64,000 nucleotides of DNA from Lacicoccus qingdaonensis (GTDB lineage: Bacteria > Bacillota > Bacilli > Staphylococcales > Salinicoccaceae), in assembly GCF_900101075.1 (NCBI RefSeq), contig NZ_FNFY01000001.1, positions 1 to 64,000 of the forward strand, read 5' to 3'. Positions 40,931-50,679 of this stretch are shown here, one piece after another. The translations under genes were made by a program, and so were the position numbers. Every line of letters starts with the position of its first letter. Positions within the stretch are counted from its first letter, which is position 1. The notes beneath the pieces are model-generated. The model had not been told where the DNA came from. It saw nothing but the letters and a program-made list of their open reading frames with translations, and made no database searches.

Positions 40931-42475
40931 ATGGCTGATATTCAATTTTTTGATACTACACTTAGAGACGGTGAACAGTCGCCGGGAGTCAATCTAAATA
41001 AAAGTGAGAAACTGGAAATAGCTAAGCAGCTTGAACGCTTAGGTGTAGATATTATAGAGGCAGGGTTCCCTGCAGCATCCGATGGGGATTTCGAAGCGGT
41101 GAAGCTCATTGCGGATACTGTTGAAAATTCTTCAGTGACTGCACTTGCACGGACACACAAAAAAGATATCGACCGTGCATATGAAGCATTGAAAAACACA
41201 GCGAAACCGAGGATCCATATCTTCCTCGCAACATCTCCGATTCATATGAAATATAAATTGAAGATGTCTGAAGAGGAAGTGCTGGAAAAATCCATCGAGA
41301 TGGTGACATATGCGAAAACGATGTTCCCTGAAGTTGAATTTTCAGCTGAAGATGCGACGCGTTCCGATATCGATTTCCTGATGAAACTCATCGAAAAGGT
41401 CATCGATGCGGGGGCGACAGTCATCAACTTACCGGACACTGTAGGATTTACAACACCTGAAGAATACGGCCGGATGTTCAAAACGATTTCACAAAACGTT
41501 CCGAACATCGATAAAGTCAATCTTTCCTGCCACTGTCACGACGATCTCGGAATGGCAGTTGCAAACTCCATCGCCGCTGTTGAGAACGGCGCGACTCAAG
41601 TCGAGTGCGCCGTCAACGGCATCGGTGAACGGGCAGGGAATGCGGCACTTGAAGAAATTGCTGTCGCACTTGAAATCCGCAAGGATTTCTACCCTTATGA
41701 AACGTCACTGGTCCTGAAGGAAATCAAGCGGACAAGCGACCTTGTCAGCAAACTGTCAGGCATGTACATCCAGGCGAACAAGGCAGTCATCGGACGGAAC
41801 GCATACGCACATGAGTCGGGTATCCACCAGGACGGCGTGCTTAAAAACGCCGAGACTTATGAAATCATCACACCTGAACTTGTCGGCGTGTCCGAGAACA
41901 CTTTATTCCTCGGCAAACATTCCGGACGTCATGCATTCAAAGACAAAGTGGCTGAGTTCAAACTTGAACTTTCAGAAGACGAAATCACTACAGCATTCAA
42001 GAAATTCAAACTTCTTACCGACCAGAAGAAAGAAGTCACAGAAGATGATATATATACGATATTAATGGAAATAAAAACCGAAGACGCAGATATTCCTATG
42101 TACAGGATGGAGAACTTCGAGGTGAACTACGGTCCGGAAAACGGAACTGAAAGTGAAGTGTCACTCAAAACACCTGCAGGCGAGACCATTTCGAACACGA
42201 CAGTCGGAAACGGCAGCGTCGATGCACTTTACGGTACGATTAAGAGTCTGATCGATATGGAACTGAACCTGATTGACTACCAGCTGAACTCTGTCGGCCG
42301 AGGTAAAGATGCACTTGCAGAAGCGCACGTCCAGCTGAAAGTGGACGGCCAGGTCATGAACGGCCGCGGTACGGCACAGGATGTCATCGAGGCATCGGCG
42401 AATGCATATATCAATGCAGTGAACCGTTATCTGATCAAAAATACACAGGAAAAATCGATTTCAATCAGCAGCTGA
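40931..42475 (+). CDS. leuA: 2-isopropylmalate synthase
   Basis: Condenses acetyl-CoA with 2-oxoisovalerate, committing carbon to leucine. The catalytic TIM barrel begins with [17 protein letters not shown] (metal Asp and Arg), and the metal-binding [13 protein letters not shown] is near residue 202. The C-terminal LeuA_dimer domain (about 390-514) gives leucine feedback. The length of 514 is normal. The ATG at 40931 is preferred over an in-frame TTG at 40925, with AAAGGA 9 nt upstream. Confidence 0.96.
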   Translation: MADIQFFDTTLRDGEQSPGVNLNKSEKLEIAKQLERLGVDIIEAGFPAASDGDFEAVKLIADTVENSSVTALARTHKKDIDRAYEALKNTAKPRIHIFLATSPIHMKYKLKMSEEEVLEKSIEMVTYAKTMFPEVEFSAEDATRSDIDFLMKLIEKVIDAGATVINLPDTVGFTTPEEYGRMFKTISQNVPNIDKVNLSCHCHDDLGMAVANSIAAVENGATQVECAVNGIGERAGNAALEEIAVALEIRKDFYPYETSLVLKEIKRTSDLVSKLSGMYIQANKAVIGRNAYAHESGIHQDGVLKNAETYEIITPELVGVSENTLFLGKHSGRHAFKDKVAEFKLELSEDEITTAFKKFKLLTDQKKEVTEDDIYTILMEIKTEDADIPMYRMENFEVNYGPENGTESEVSLKTPAGETISNTTVGNGSVDALYGTIKSLIDMELNLIDYQLNSVGRGKDALAEAHVQLKVDGQVMNGRGTAQDVIEASANAYINAVNRYLIKNTQEKSISISS

Positions 42476-42494
42476 CGAAAAGGAGCCCATAGAC

Positions 42495-43562
42495 ATGAAA
42501 AAACATATATTTACACTTCCGGGCGACGGTGTCGGCCCAGAAGTCATGGCCGGCGCCATAGAAGTACTAAAAAAGATCGCAAAAAAATATAATCATGAGT
42601 TCACTTTTGAAGAAGGTCTGATCGGCGGTGCCGCGTATGATGTGCATGGCACGCCCCTTGACGATAAGACGCTTGACCGGGCTAAAAATTCGGATGCCAT
42701 CCTGCTCGGTGCGGTCGGCGGGCCGGCATGGGACAATGTGGATAAAACTTTAAGGCCCGAGCAGGGGCTGCTCAAGATCCGCAAGGAACTTGGACTGTTT
42801 TCCAATCTCCGTCCGATAAAGGTCTTCGACAAGCTGATACCTGCTTCTCCGTTAAAGGAAGCGATCGTCGGCGGTACGGATATTTTATTCGTGCGTGAAC
42901 TGACGGGCGGTCTTTATTTCGGGAAGCCGAGTGAACGGAAGGACGGCGGCAATTCGGTCGTCGACACACTCCAGTACACGAGGGAAGAAATCGAGCGTAT
43001 CGTCGAGTACGGTTTCGAGGCGGCGACACTGCGCGGCAACAAGCTGACTTCGGTGGATAAGGCGAACGTTTTGGAATCCAGCCGCATGTGGCGTGAAATT
43101 GTGGATGCGAAAAGCGTCGACTATCCTGACGTTGAAGTCGAGCATGCGCTCGTCGATTCGACGGCGATGAAACTGATTACGGACCCGGGCCACTTCGATG
43201 TGGTCGTCACCGAGAATCTTTTCGGAGATATTTTGAGTGACGAGGCGTCGGTAATCACAGGATCGATCGGACTGCTGCCGTCGGCAAGCCTGAACAGCTC
43301 AGGTTTTGGTTTATATGAACCCGTTCACGGGTCCGCACCGGACATTGCCGGTGAAAATAAAGTGAATCCGCTCGCGATGATTCTGTCGGCTGCGATGATG
43401 CTGAAATATACATTCCATCTGACCGATGAATCGGAAGCGATCGAACAGAGTGTGGATGCCGCATTGAAATCGGGCTTTCATACGGCAGATCTGGATATCG
43501 AAGGCGGAAAAACCGTCTCGACAGAAGAGATGGTTGAAGTTGTCATAAATAATATTAAATAA
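42495..43562 (+). CDS. leuB: 3-isopropylmalate dehydrogenase
   Basis: NAD-dependent oxidative decarboxylase of the leucine branch. The family start FTLPGDGVGPEVM (residues 5-17), the substrate loop RELTGGLYFGKP near 134 and the metal-binding DILSDEASVITGSIGLLPSA near 245 are clear. The length of 355 is standard. It lies 19 nt after leuA, with an AAAAGGAG ribosome site. Confidence 0.96.
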   Translation: MKKHIFTLPGDGVGPEVMAGAIEVLKKIAKKYNHEFTFEEGLIGGAAYDVHGTPLDDKTLDRAKNSDAILLGAVGGPAWDNVDKTLRPEQGLLKIRKELGLFSNLRPIKVFDKLIPASPLKEAIVGGTDILFVRELTGGLYFGKPSERKDGGNSVVDTLQYTREEIERIVEYGFEAATLRGNKLTSVDKANVLESSRMWREIVDAKSVDYPDVEVEHALVDSTAMKLITDPGHFDVVVTENLFGDILSDEASVITGSIGLLPSASLNSSGFGLYEPVHGSAPDIAGENKVNPLAMILSAAMMLKYTFHLTDESEAIEQSVDAALKSGFHTADLDIEGGKTVSTEEMVEVVINNIK

Positions 43563-43588
43563 AATGGATAAGTGAGTTGATATGAGGA

Positions 43589-45004
43589 ATGGCTGAGAAA
43601 AAGACTATTATTGAAAAAATCTGGGAAGACCATGTTGTTCATAGAGATGAGGGACAGCCGGATTTAATATACATTGATCAACATTTAGTTCACGAAGTCA
43701 CTTCTCCTCAGGCATTTGAAGGGTTGCGGCTTGCTGGACGGAAAGTCCGCCGGCCGGACTTAACTTTCGCAACAATGGACCACAACGTCCCGACGAAGGA
43801 CCGGGAAAATGTAAAAGATGAAATTTCAGCGAAACAGATGGATGCACTGAAGAAAAACTGTGCAGACTTCGGTGTCAAGCTTGCAGATATGTTCCACCCC
43901 GACCAGGGGATCGTGCACATCATCGGGCCGCAGCTTGGACTGACTCAGCCGGGCAAGACGATCGTCTGCGGCGACAGTCATACATCAACGCACGGTGCAT
44001 TCGGAGCACTGGCGTTCGGTATCGGTACAAGTGAAGTCGAGCACGTCCTTGCGACTCAGACTTTATACGGCGACCGTCCGAAAACGATGAATGTCAAAGT
44101 GAACGGGCCTTTAGGCGCCGGTGTTACCGCAAAAGACCTGATCCTTGCGATCATCGCAAAGTTCGGCGTCAAGTTCGGTACAGGCTACGTTGTCGAGTAT
44201 ACCGGTGAAGCGGTCCAGAGCCTGTCGATGGAAGGCCGTATGACGGTATGTAATATGTCCATTGAAGGCGGCGCGAGAGCGGGGCTTATTTCTCCGGATG
44301 AGAAAACTGTGGATTTCCTGACAGGACGGCGCTACGTTCCGAAGGAAGAAGAAGCGTTCAGGGCAATCAGTGAAAAATGGCTGTCATATGCAACGGATGA
44401 AGGTGCAGCTTATGATAAGACCATTGAAATTGATGCGACAGAAATCGAACCTCAGGTTTCATGGGGTACGAATCCGGGAATGGTCGTACCAATCAGTGGT
44501 GCGACACCATCCGTTGATGCTGTGGACAACAAAGATGAAATCACTCGGGCACTCAGTTATATGGATCTGACGGAGAACCAGCCGATCACATCGATTGAAA
44601 TAGACCATGTGTTCATCGGTTCCTGTACGAACTCGAGAGTTCCGGATCTTAAGAATGCCGCTGAAATCATTAAAGGCAAGAAAGTGAAAGACGGCATCAA
44701 GGCGATTGTCGTTCCCGGTTCATTTTTAGTGAAGTCGGAAGCAGAAGAGCTGGGTCTCGATAAAATCTTCAAAGAAGCGGGCTTCGAATGGCGCGATGCC
44801 GGATGCAGTGCGTGCCTCGGCATGAACGATGACATCATCCCGGCCGGCGGCCGCTGTGCATCAACGTCAAACCGTAATTTTGAAGGCCGCCAGGGCAACG
44901 GCGCAAGAACGCACCTGGTCAGTCCTGAAATGGCTGCAGCTGCTGCAATCGAAGGCCGTTTCGTAGACGTCCGCAGTTACACGACGGAAGAGAAAATTTC
45001 TTAA
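43589..45004 (+). CDS. leuC: 3-isopropylmalate dehydratase large subunit
   Basis: Aconitase-family large subunit carrying the [4Fe-4S] cluster, with LeuD as its swivel partner. Landmarks are [20 protein letters not shown] near residue 128, [11 protein letters not shown] (cluster Cys) near 347 and [10 protein letters not shown] near 408. The length of 471 is typical. An in-frame TGA at 43583-43585 leaves the ATG at 43589 as the only possible long start. The GAGGA just upstream is only 1-2 nt away, which is unusually close. Confidence 0.95.
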   Translation: MAEKKTIIEKIWEDHVVHRDEGQPDLIYIDQHLVHEVTSPQAFEGLRLAGRKVRRPDLTFATMDHNVPTKDRENVKDEISAKQMDALKKNCADFGVKLADMFHPDQGIVHIIGPQLGLTQPGKTIVCGDSHTSTHGAFGALAFGIGTSEVEHVLATQTLYGDRPKTMNVKVNGPLGAGVTAKDLILAIIAKFGVKFGTGYVVEYTGEAVQSLSMEGRMTVCNMSIEGGARAGLISPDEKTVDFLTGRRYVPKEEEAFRAISEKWLSYATDEGAAYDKTIEIDATEIEPQVSWGTNPGMVVPISGATPSVDAVDNKDEITRALSYMDLTENQPITSIEIDHVFIGSCTNSRVPDLKNAAEIIKGKKVKDGIKAIVVPGSFLVKSEAEELGLDKIFKEAGFEWRDAGCSACLGMNDDIIPAGGRCASTSNRNFEGRQGNGARTHLVSPEMAAAAAIEGRFVDVRSYTTEEKIS

Positions 45005-45018
45005 GAGGAGGATATTAC

Positions 45019-45612
45019 ATGGAAGCAGTTGAGAAACATACAGGTAAGGTATATCCTCTGAACAGAGATAATGTGGATACCGACCAAATCATTCCAAAAC
45101 AATTTTTAAAGCGTATCGAAAGAACAGGCTTCGGACAGTTTTTATTTTATAACTGGCGCTTCGACGATGATGGCAGCCTGAGACACGACTTTGACCTGGA
45201 CAATGAGAAATACGAAGGTGCATCAGTGATGGTGGCAGGCGAAAACTTCGGCTGCGGCTCATCCAGGGAACACGCACCGTGGTCGTTGCTCGACTTCGGC
45301 TTCAAAGTGATCATCGCACCGAGTTTTGCGGATATTTTCTACAGTAATGCACTCAAAAACGGCATCATTGTCATTGAAGCGGATAAGGATAAAGTGGATG
45401 AATGGCAGGACAAAGCACAAAGTGGAGACTTCCAGCTGTCAGTTGATCTGGTGGAACAAACAGTGACTGCTGACGGTGAAGTATATAAATTTGACATCCC
45501 GTCGTATCATAAGGAAAAACTTATTAACGGCTGGGATGACATATCATTGACACTGCAGTTGGAAGATAAAATCAATCAATATGAGGAGAGTGGTCGCATG
45601 GGGATTTCTTAA
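45019..45612 (+). CDS. leuD: 3-isopropylmalate dehydratase small subunit
   Basis: A 197-residue swivel-domain partner of LeuC. The NVDTDQIIPKQFLKRI segment near residues 18-33 and GCGSSREHAPW near 78 bind the substrate carboxylates. The usual end of the family falls near residue 190 (INQYEES); the last residues, GRMGIS, overlap the ribosome site and ATG that appear to belong to ilvA. See the ilvA entry. Confidence 0.93.
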   Translation: MEAVEKHTGKVYPLNRDNVDTDQIIPKQFLKRIERTGFGQFLFYNWRFDDDGSLRHDFDLDNEKYEGASVMVAGENFGCGSSREHAPWSLLDFGFKVIIAPSFADIFYSNALKNGIIVIEADKDKVDEWQDKAQSGDFQLSVDLVEQTVTADGEVYKFDIPSYHKEKLINGWDDISLTLQLEDKINQYEESGRMGIS

Positions 45613-46652
45613 CCAGTGGATTAGTCCAGAATGCCTGGGAGGTACTCGGACAGAAAATCCACAATACGCCTTTAGTCACATCGAATACTACGAACTTACG
45701 TACAAACAGAGAAGTTTATTTGAAGATGGAGAATCAACAGAAGACGGGCGCGTTCAAATTCAGAGGCGCAAGCTACAAGTTGATGAAATTATCTGCTGAG
45801 GAGTTATCAAAAGGAGTGTTGACCGCATCTGCCGGCAATCACGCCCAGGGCGTGGCACTTGCTGCGGCACAGCTCGGTGCACAGGCGACGATCTTCATGT
45901 CTGAGGCAACACCGACAAATAAGGTTGAAGCCACACGCGGCTACGGTGCAGAAGTGATTCTGGTGGGGGAGAGTTTTCAGGAAGCATATGAAGCATCTCT
46001 TGAATACCAGCAGGAAACAGGTGCGACTTATATACACCCGTTTGATGACTACGATATTATGGCAGGTCAGGGAACGATTGCAGTTGAAATGCTGTCACAG
46101 CAACCAGATCTTGATACATTGATTGTTCCTATTGGCGGCGGAGGCTTGATCAGCGGAATTGCCGTCGCTGCGAAAAGCATAAATCCAGACATCCGCGTGA
46201 TTGGTGTGCAGACTGACAGAGCACCATCGATGTTCAACGCTTATCATCAAGGACTGGTGGAACGATTGAAAAATGTATCGACGATCGCAGAGGGAATTGC
46301 AGTCAAAGAACCAGGTCAGTTGACATTGCCTATAATCAATAAGTATGTAGACGATGTAATTTGCGTATCGGAACCGGAAATCGCTGATGCGATGATCTAC
46401 CTATTAGAAAGAAGCAAAACATTGGTTGAAGGCGCAGGTGCAGCAGCACTCGCATGCCTGCTCAGCCATCATGACACTATTGACTCCGAGAAAACCGGAG
46501 TGGTTGTCAGCGGCGGCAACATCGACATCTCAAGAATGCCCGACATCCAGAGTCTTGCGTCAGAGCTCCGCAAAGAAGCGGGTTTGGCTGAAAGAACCTA
46601 CGATGCACGCTCAGGTTCAAGATTGAGAGAGAAATCAGCAGCACTGAGATGA
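45598..46652 (+). CDS. ilvA: Threonine ammonia-lyase (catalytic domain only), apparent frame slip at the start
   Basis: A PLP enzyme that makes 2-oxobutanoate for isoleucine. The Lys in TGAFKFRGASYK binds PLP; SAGNHAQGVA and the PIGGGGLISGIA phosphate loop follow. The open frame reaches back to 45585 and shows normal N-terminal sequence (WEVLGQKIHNTPLVTS) but no ATG, GTG or TTG before a TTG at 45720, which is too far in. The well-placed ATG at 45598 (GAGGAG upstream) is in the leuD frame and needs a -1 shift at GGGG (45600-45603). About 350 residues, without the C-terminal regulatory domain of IlvA; it resembles TdcB in layout. Confidence 0.8.
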
Positions 46653-46674
46653 AAATCATAGAATTTTGAAGAGA

Positions 46675-46703
46675 CGCACCCGGTGAGACCGGGCGCGTTT
46701 TTT
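46675..46703 (+). terminator. Terminator of the ilv-leu operon
   Basis: A 10-bp stem with one A-C mismatch (CGCACCCGGT / ACCGGGCGCG) and a 3-nt loop is followed by TTTTTT. Confidence 0.85.
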
Positions 46704-46733
46704 GGTTTGAGGCGGGGAGCTCAGGAGACTTTT

Positions 46734-46893
46734 AGGAAGAAACCTGCTCACCTGAGTGGGAAAACGGAGCGAAGTGAGCAGCACAGGAAGAAACCTGCTC
46801 ACCTGAGCAGGAAAACGGAGCCAAGTGAGCAGCACAGGAAGAAACCTGCTCACTCGTATGAATAATTCTCAACGAATGAGCAGGCAATGATTT
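46734..46893. repeat. 51-bp tandem hairpin repeats (two full units plus a diverged third)
   Basis: Units start at 46734 and 46785, exactly 51 bp apart, and a third begins at 46836. Each has CTGCTCAC and GTGAGCAG arms whose starts are 30 bp apart. In the third unit the inner part has changed but the stem is kept, as CCTGCTCA-C-TCGT against ACGAATGAGCAGG, and this copy abuts the end of the minus-strand NERD gene. The arms are the same as in the array at 60780. Confidence 0.9.
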
Positions 46894-46897
46894 CATT

Positions 46898-47797
46898 TCA
46901 GTATTCAATTAGATTTTTATTCCTATATCGCCGTACAGTGGCACTGCTAAAAGTATAGCCGCTATATTTTGCAATCTTACTGGATGATAACTGCCACGTC
47001 GAGTTGAGCATCTGGAGTTCTTTTACCAGTTGCTGAAGAACATCCACCTGCGTCATTCCAACCCGGCATTCATCAAAAACAAATTTATCCCGGTGCTCGC
47101 GGCAGAGCGGGCTGTTATCACAATCGGCGCAGAATACGCCGCCGGCGAGCTCGTCGAAGGTGACGTTGGCGTCGCTGTCGTAGGCGGATTTGAATATGCG
47201 CCTCGAGTCGAGCATTTCGACAAAGCGGCTGTAATCATAGCGGTTCGGCTTCATCAGGTATCTGAGACGTTTATTCCGATTGGTGCGGGGTGTAGATGTT
47301 CGGATGGTTCGGCAGATTGTAAATCGTCTGTTCGGGGTGAATAAAAACCAGATTGCAGGTGAGGCTCATCCGCATGTCATATTCCTTCATCATAGACGAC
47401 AGAACGTTCCGGTGGCTGTCAATCTGGTTCATGGGATTGACGATTTCCTTACCGCCGGCAAAACGCCAGGGACGGTCAGTGTAATATTCAATATCATATT
47501 GATAATTTTTGATTTCGAATGTGTACAGCTGATCTTCAGAAATGATGATATTGTCGATTTGGACTTCAGCCGGGCCGTTGCCGACTTTTTACCGGTGACG
47601 GAAGCACTTTCCAGTTGAAATCTATAGTCTTTCATGTGGACGACGGAAGCTGAGAATGCAGCGATCATGGCATCAAACTGCAGCTCGCCCGCGTGGCCCA
47701 GCCGGTATTTATTCAAATCTTTACTGTCTTCTTCGGTGAGAAGTGTCCGGCGGTTCAAAATCTCAAGCTGCAGCAGCTTAACATTTTTCGCTCTCAT
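46898..47797 (-). pseudogene. NERD-domain (nuclease-related) protein gene broken by two frameshifts
   Basis: Three frames together make one protein of about 300 residues. Fragment 1 (from ATG 47797) has the RLGHAGELQFD nuclease-fold start. Near 47580 the sequence continues in another frame with GPAEVQIDNIIISEDQLYTF and EIKNY, the NERD core, and stops at 47271. Near 47275 it continues in a third frame (from about RYLMKPNRYDYS) to 46898, including a CADCDNSPLC zinc-ribbon-like part. Two single-base indels are needed. It starts in a one-base overlap with yktB. Sequencing error is possible but would have to occur twice. Confidence 0.75.
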
Positions 47798-48405
47798 CAG
47801 TAAAATTTCATGAGTTCGGTCATCACCTTTTCAAGGTCTTCGATGAATGCCTCATCAGACTTCAGTTCAGGATCACCCGGACGGTAGACTTTCCCGACAA
47901 GGAATTCTCCTTTTTTCACATCGCGCAGACGGACGAGTCCTGCCTCCAGCTCTTCATCGGACAGGCCCGACAGTTCCGGTTTGGACGGTTTCATATGGTC
48001 CAAAGAAATGGAGTATTCCTGAGGAATCTCTCTGAACAGGTCGAACTCATCGAGCCATTTCTTCGCCATGTTCTGTTTATCCGGTGACTCATAGATTACA
48101 CCATACATGCAGAAGGCGTGGTCTCCCCACAGGCCGATCTGGAAGTGGGGCATCATCTTATAGCCGCGTTTGTTCGTTGAGAACGCCACCCAGGTGTCAT
48201 CCGGCGGGTTCACTTTACGGCGTGCATGCATGGCAACATGTGAAAACTGCTCGTCCCCCGTCAGGTCAGTAAGGAATCCTGCGAAGTGGTCGCCTAGGTT
48301 ATACAGCTTGACGCGGGGACCTTCTTTGATGCCCTCCATGCGTGCATCGAGACCGTCAATTTTAAAAGTGTCGAAATCTTTATCAGTAAAGCGGTATTTA
48401 GTCAT
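47797..48405 (-). CDS. yktB: UPF0637 (YktB) family protein
   Basis: A 202-residue cytosolic protein of the UPF0637/DUF1054 family. DGLDARMEGIKEGPRVKLYNLGD near residues 18-40, HVAMHARRKVNPPDDTWVAF near 56-75 and the HFQIGLWGDHAF segment near 87-98 are conserved in the family. The function is unknown. AAAGGA lies upstream on the minus strand. It is divergent from the IMPase gene, the same pair as in staphylococci. Confidence 0.88.
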   Translation of the reverse strand: MTKYRFTDKDFDTFKIDGLDARMEGIKEGPRVKLYNLGDHFAGFLTDLTGDEQFSHVAMHARRKVNPPDDTWVAFSTNKRGYKMMPHFQIGLWGDHAFCMYGVIYESPDKQNMAKKWLDEFDLFREIPQEYSISLDHMKPSKPELSGLSDEELEAGLVRLRDVKKGEFLVGKVYRPGDPELKSDEAFIEDLEKVMTELMKFY

Positions 48406-48487
48406 ATAATTATTCCTTTCTAAAAATATGCTTGTGAACTATGATAAAATAATAAAGGAAACCAATCAAACTTTTGAGGTGTATTTT

Positions 48488-49300
48488 ATGGAAATCTATA
48501 AATTCGCACAGGAAACAATTTTGGAAGCCGGCAGGTTCATCCGCCGACGCATGACAGAAGAATTCAACATCAACAGTAAAAAAAATCCTAATGACCTCGT
48601 CACGGATGTAGATAAAGAAACAGAAAGCTTCTTAAATGATACAATCCAAAAACGTTATCCGGAGCACAGAATTGTCGGCGAGGAGGGCCACGGCCGAGAC
48701 ATCACTGATACCGAAGGCGTCCTCTGGATCGTCGACCCGATCGACGGCACTTTGAACTTCGTCCATCAGATGGAGAATTTCGCGATTTCCGTCGGCATCT
48801 ATATTGACGGCAATCCATACGCCGGCCTCATACTGGATGTCATGAAAGGCGATCTTTATCACGCGGCTTTCGAGCACGGTGCCTATAAAAACGACCAGCT
48901 GCTGCCGGACATTGAAGAATCACACCTTGCATCATCGCTCATTTCGACCAATACGAACTGGGTGATACGCGACGGCATCAATGTACCTTTCATCCAGGTG
49001 GTCAGAGATGCACGCAGCACCCGCTCACTCGGCTCGGCTGCCCTTGAATTTGTGAACGTGGCACGCGGCACGAGCAGTGCGGCACTGTTCTTCAGGCTCC
49101 ACCCATGGGATTTTGCGGGCGGCGCCATCATCCTGAAAGAAGTCGGCGGATTGACGACGACGCTGCTCGGCGACGAACTCAGACTGCTCGATACAAACAG
49201 CATCATCGCCGCCAATAGGACGATTCATGGCGAAATCATAGAACATTTCAGGAAAGATGAGCCGTTCATCAAGAACCATAAGGCATTCCACCGCCTCTGA
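48488..49300 (+). CDS. Inositol monophosphatase (SuhB)-family phosphatase
   Basis: A 270-residue Mg-dependent phosphatase. The metal motifs GEEG (near residue 66), VDPIDGTLNF (near 84-93) and HPWDFAGGAIILKEVGG (near 206-222) are all intact, so it should be active on a sugar or inositol phosphate. The physiological substrate is unknown. The ATG at 48488 has GAGGTG 6 nt upstream; an earlier in-frame start is rejected. Its 3' end overlaps the convergent NERD-like gene by 32 bp. Confidence 0.88.
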   Translation: MEIYKFAQETILEAGRFIRRRMTEEFNINSKKNPNDLVTDVDKETESFLNDTIQKRYPEHRIVGEEGHGRDITDTEGVLWIVDPIDGTLNFVHQMENFAISVGIYIDGNPYAGLILDVMKGDLYHAAFEHGAYKNDQLLPDIEESHLASSLISTNTNWVIRDGINVPFIQVVRDARSTRSLGSAALEFVNVARGTSSAALFFRLHPWDFAGGAIILKEVGGLTTTLLGDELRLLDTNSIIAANRTIHGEIIEHFRKDEPFIKNHKAFHRL

Positions 49301-50163
49301 ACCTGTATTTCCTGGCAGACACCTTTTCAAAGAAATGCTCCGTGATTTTCCTGTAGGCATAATTATTTAAATGAAAACCGATATGCACATGGATGTCACT
49401 CCGGCGATATTCCCGGCACCGCTCGAGCCTGTCCAGGCAGAAGAAATAGTCGCCGGTCAGCTGATACAGGCTGTCGATGGTGCTGCATGCACCGCATTGT
49501 ATGATGTTGCTGTTGTAAAGCAGCAGGTCATGGGACATGCAGGCGGCACACCTTAAGCCGGGTGTGAACAGGTTCATGTTGAAGCTGTACGTATTCGGCT
49601 GAAACAATTCAGCCGGGCATGGGCGTGTTTTTATTTTTGATGACGGCTGAATGTTCGATGGCTTTCAAATAGTAGGGCAGGTTTTCTTTGGACAGAAACA
49701 GGTCGCTCTTCCGCGTCTTCATGGTGAAGCGGTCATTCATCATGACGTACTTGATGATGATCGGACGCTGGAATTCCCCTTCGTCGATGAGCTGGGCCCT
49801 GAACATCTGATACAGCTTATCGCTCCGGTTCAGGTCCATGACGGCTTCATGGCTGTCAGTGCACAATATATTGAACGGATTGACGTAATGGCCGCCTTCC
49901 AGATCATGAAGGATGAATATGTAGTAGCAGTAGTCCGTAATGAGAAGGACATGGACAAATTCGCGCTCGCCGTCCACGAATACTTCCGAGTGCCAGTATA
50001 CATCGATATTGGTCATGCTGATGTCCTGTAAATATTGTTCGAACTCTTCCTCCAGGGCTTCGGAGCGGCATAAAGCCTGGTACTCCTTTGTTTCATCATC
50101 GCTGAACGGCAGGCGGTTGTACAAAAACTCATAAATTTTCAGTTTTTCATTCTTTTTGCGCAT
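49269..50163 (-). pseudogene. Second NERD-like gene with zinc-ribbon C-terminus, probably split by a frameshift
   Basis: Two minus-strand frames abut. The first (50163 to 49609, 184 codons) starts MRKKNEKLKIYEF after AAAGGGGG and has an YYIFILHDLEGGHYVNP region comparable to the NERD core. The second (49607 to 49269, 112 codons, only a TTG start and no ribosome site) carries a RCAAC...QCGAC zinc ribbon like the C-termini of NERD proteins. The second frame is open upstream past the first stop, and a one-base change in the A-rich stretch near 49625-49637 would join them. Two separate small genes remain possible. Confidence 0.55.
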
Positions 50164-50249
50164 TTCATTTATCCCCCTTTGCTGTAATGTTTCAATTGTG
50201 CATGACAGTCAAATTGTCGTCAAAACGCAACAATTTGATTTTGGGCATG

Positions 50250-50279
50250 AAAAAAGAACAGAAATCAATTTTCTGTTCT
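50250..50279 (-). terminator. Terminator downstream of ylaF (minus strand)
   Basis: A 10-bp perfect stem (AGAACAGAAA 50255-50264 with TTTCTGTTCT 50270-50279) is followed on the minus strand by TTTTTT. A second hairpin (TTTCTGCA / TGCAGAAA, about 50290-50320) lies between it and ylaF. Confidence 0.85.
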
Positions 50280-50334
50280 GCAAAAATGCGGTTTCTGCAG
50301 TGTAAAACGTGCAGAAATACGAAATTTGTAGTTT

Positions 50335-50526
50335 TTATAACCAGCCGTTTTCACGGTACTTTTTCTTGAGTGTAAAACCGAAGCCGAATATGCCGATAAA
50401 GATCAGCACGGTGATGGCTGCAAATATCCACATCGCCTCAGCGGCAAAGACGGAGAAGGCGACCATCATGGAAACGGCAAGAACAGCAAGTAACAGGAAA
50501 ATCAGTTTTGACTTAGGTTTCTCCAT
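50335..50526 (-). CDS. Small membrane protein, YlaF/DUF5325-like
   Basis: A 63-residue protein with two predicted membrane helices (about 8-27 and 32-52) and a basic KKKYRENGWL tail, as in the DUF5325/YlaF family next to typA in Bacillus. Two in-frame ATGs exist: AGGAG lies only 3 nt from the one at 50532 but 9 nt from the one at 50526, so the latter is chosen. It is divergent from typA. The function is unknown. Confidence 0.7.
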   Translation of the reverse strand: MEKPKSKLIFLLLAVLAVSMMVAFSVFAAEAMWIFAAITVLIFIGIFGFGFTLKKKYRENGWL

Positions 50527-50621
50527 TGCCATGTACTCCTTTGAAAATCATAGTTCTTACGAGTATAGCATAAATGCGCACTTTTTAATAGAATTACTGC
50601 TGTATGATTCGGGTGTATATT

Positions 50622-50631
50622 GTGATATAAT
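50622..50631 (+). promoter_or_regulatory. Extended -10 element upstream of typA
   Basis: TATAAT (50626-50631) lies about 50 bp upstream of typA. A TG pair falls at 50623-50624. No good -35 is seen. Confidence 0.4.
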
Positions 50632-50679
50632 GGTACAGTTAAGGAAAGAAAAGATTCTAAACACGAAGGGAAAGTCTTG

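Noticed and set aside
45581-45799. 72-codon plus-strand frame starting in the leuD-ilvA junction
   Set aside because: The ilvA frame across the same bases gives clear threonine-deaminase sequence, so this third frame is noise.
49600-49620. Hairpin CGGCTGAA / TTCAGCCG at the break between the two frames of the second NERD-like gene as a terminator separating two genes
   Set aside because: There is no T-run on the minus strand after it, and the following frame has no ribosome site, so a frameshifted single gene is favoured.
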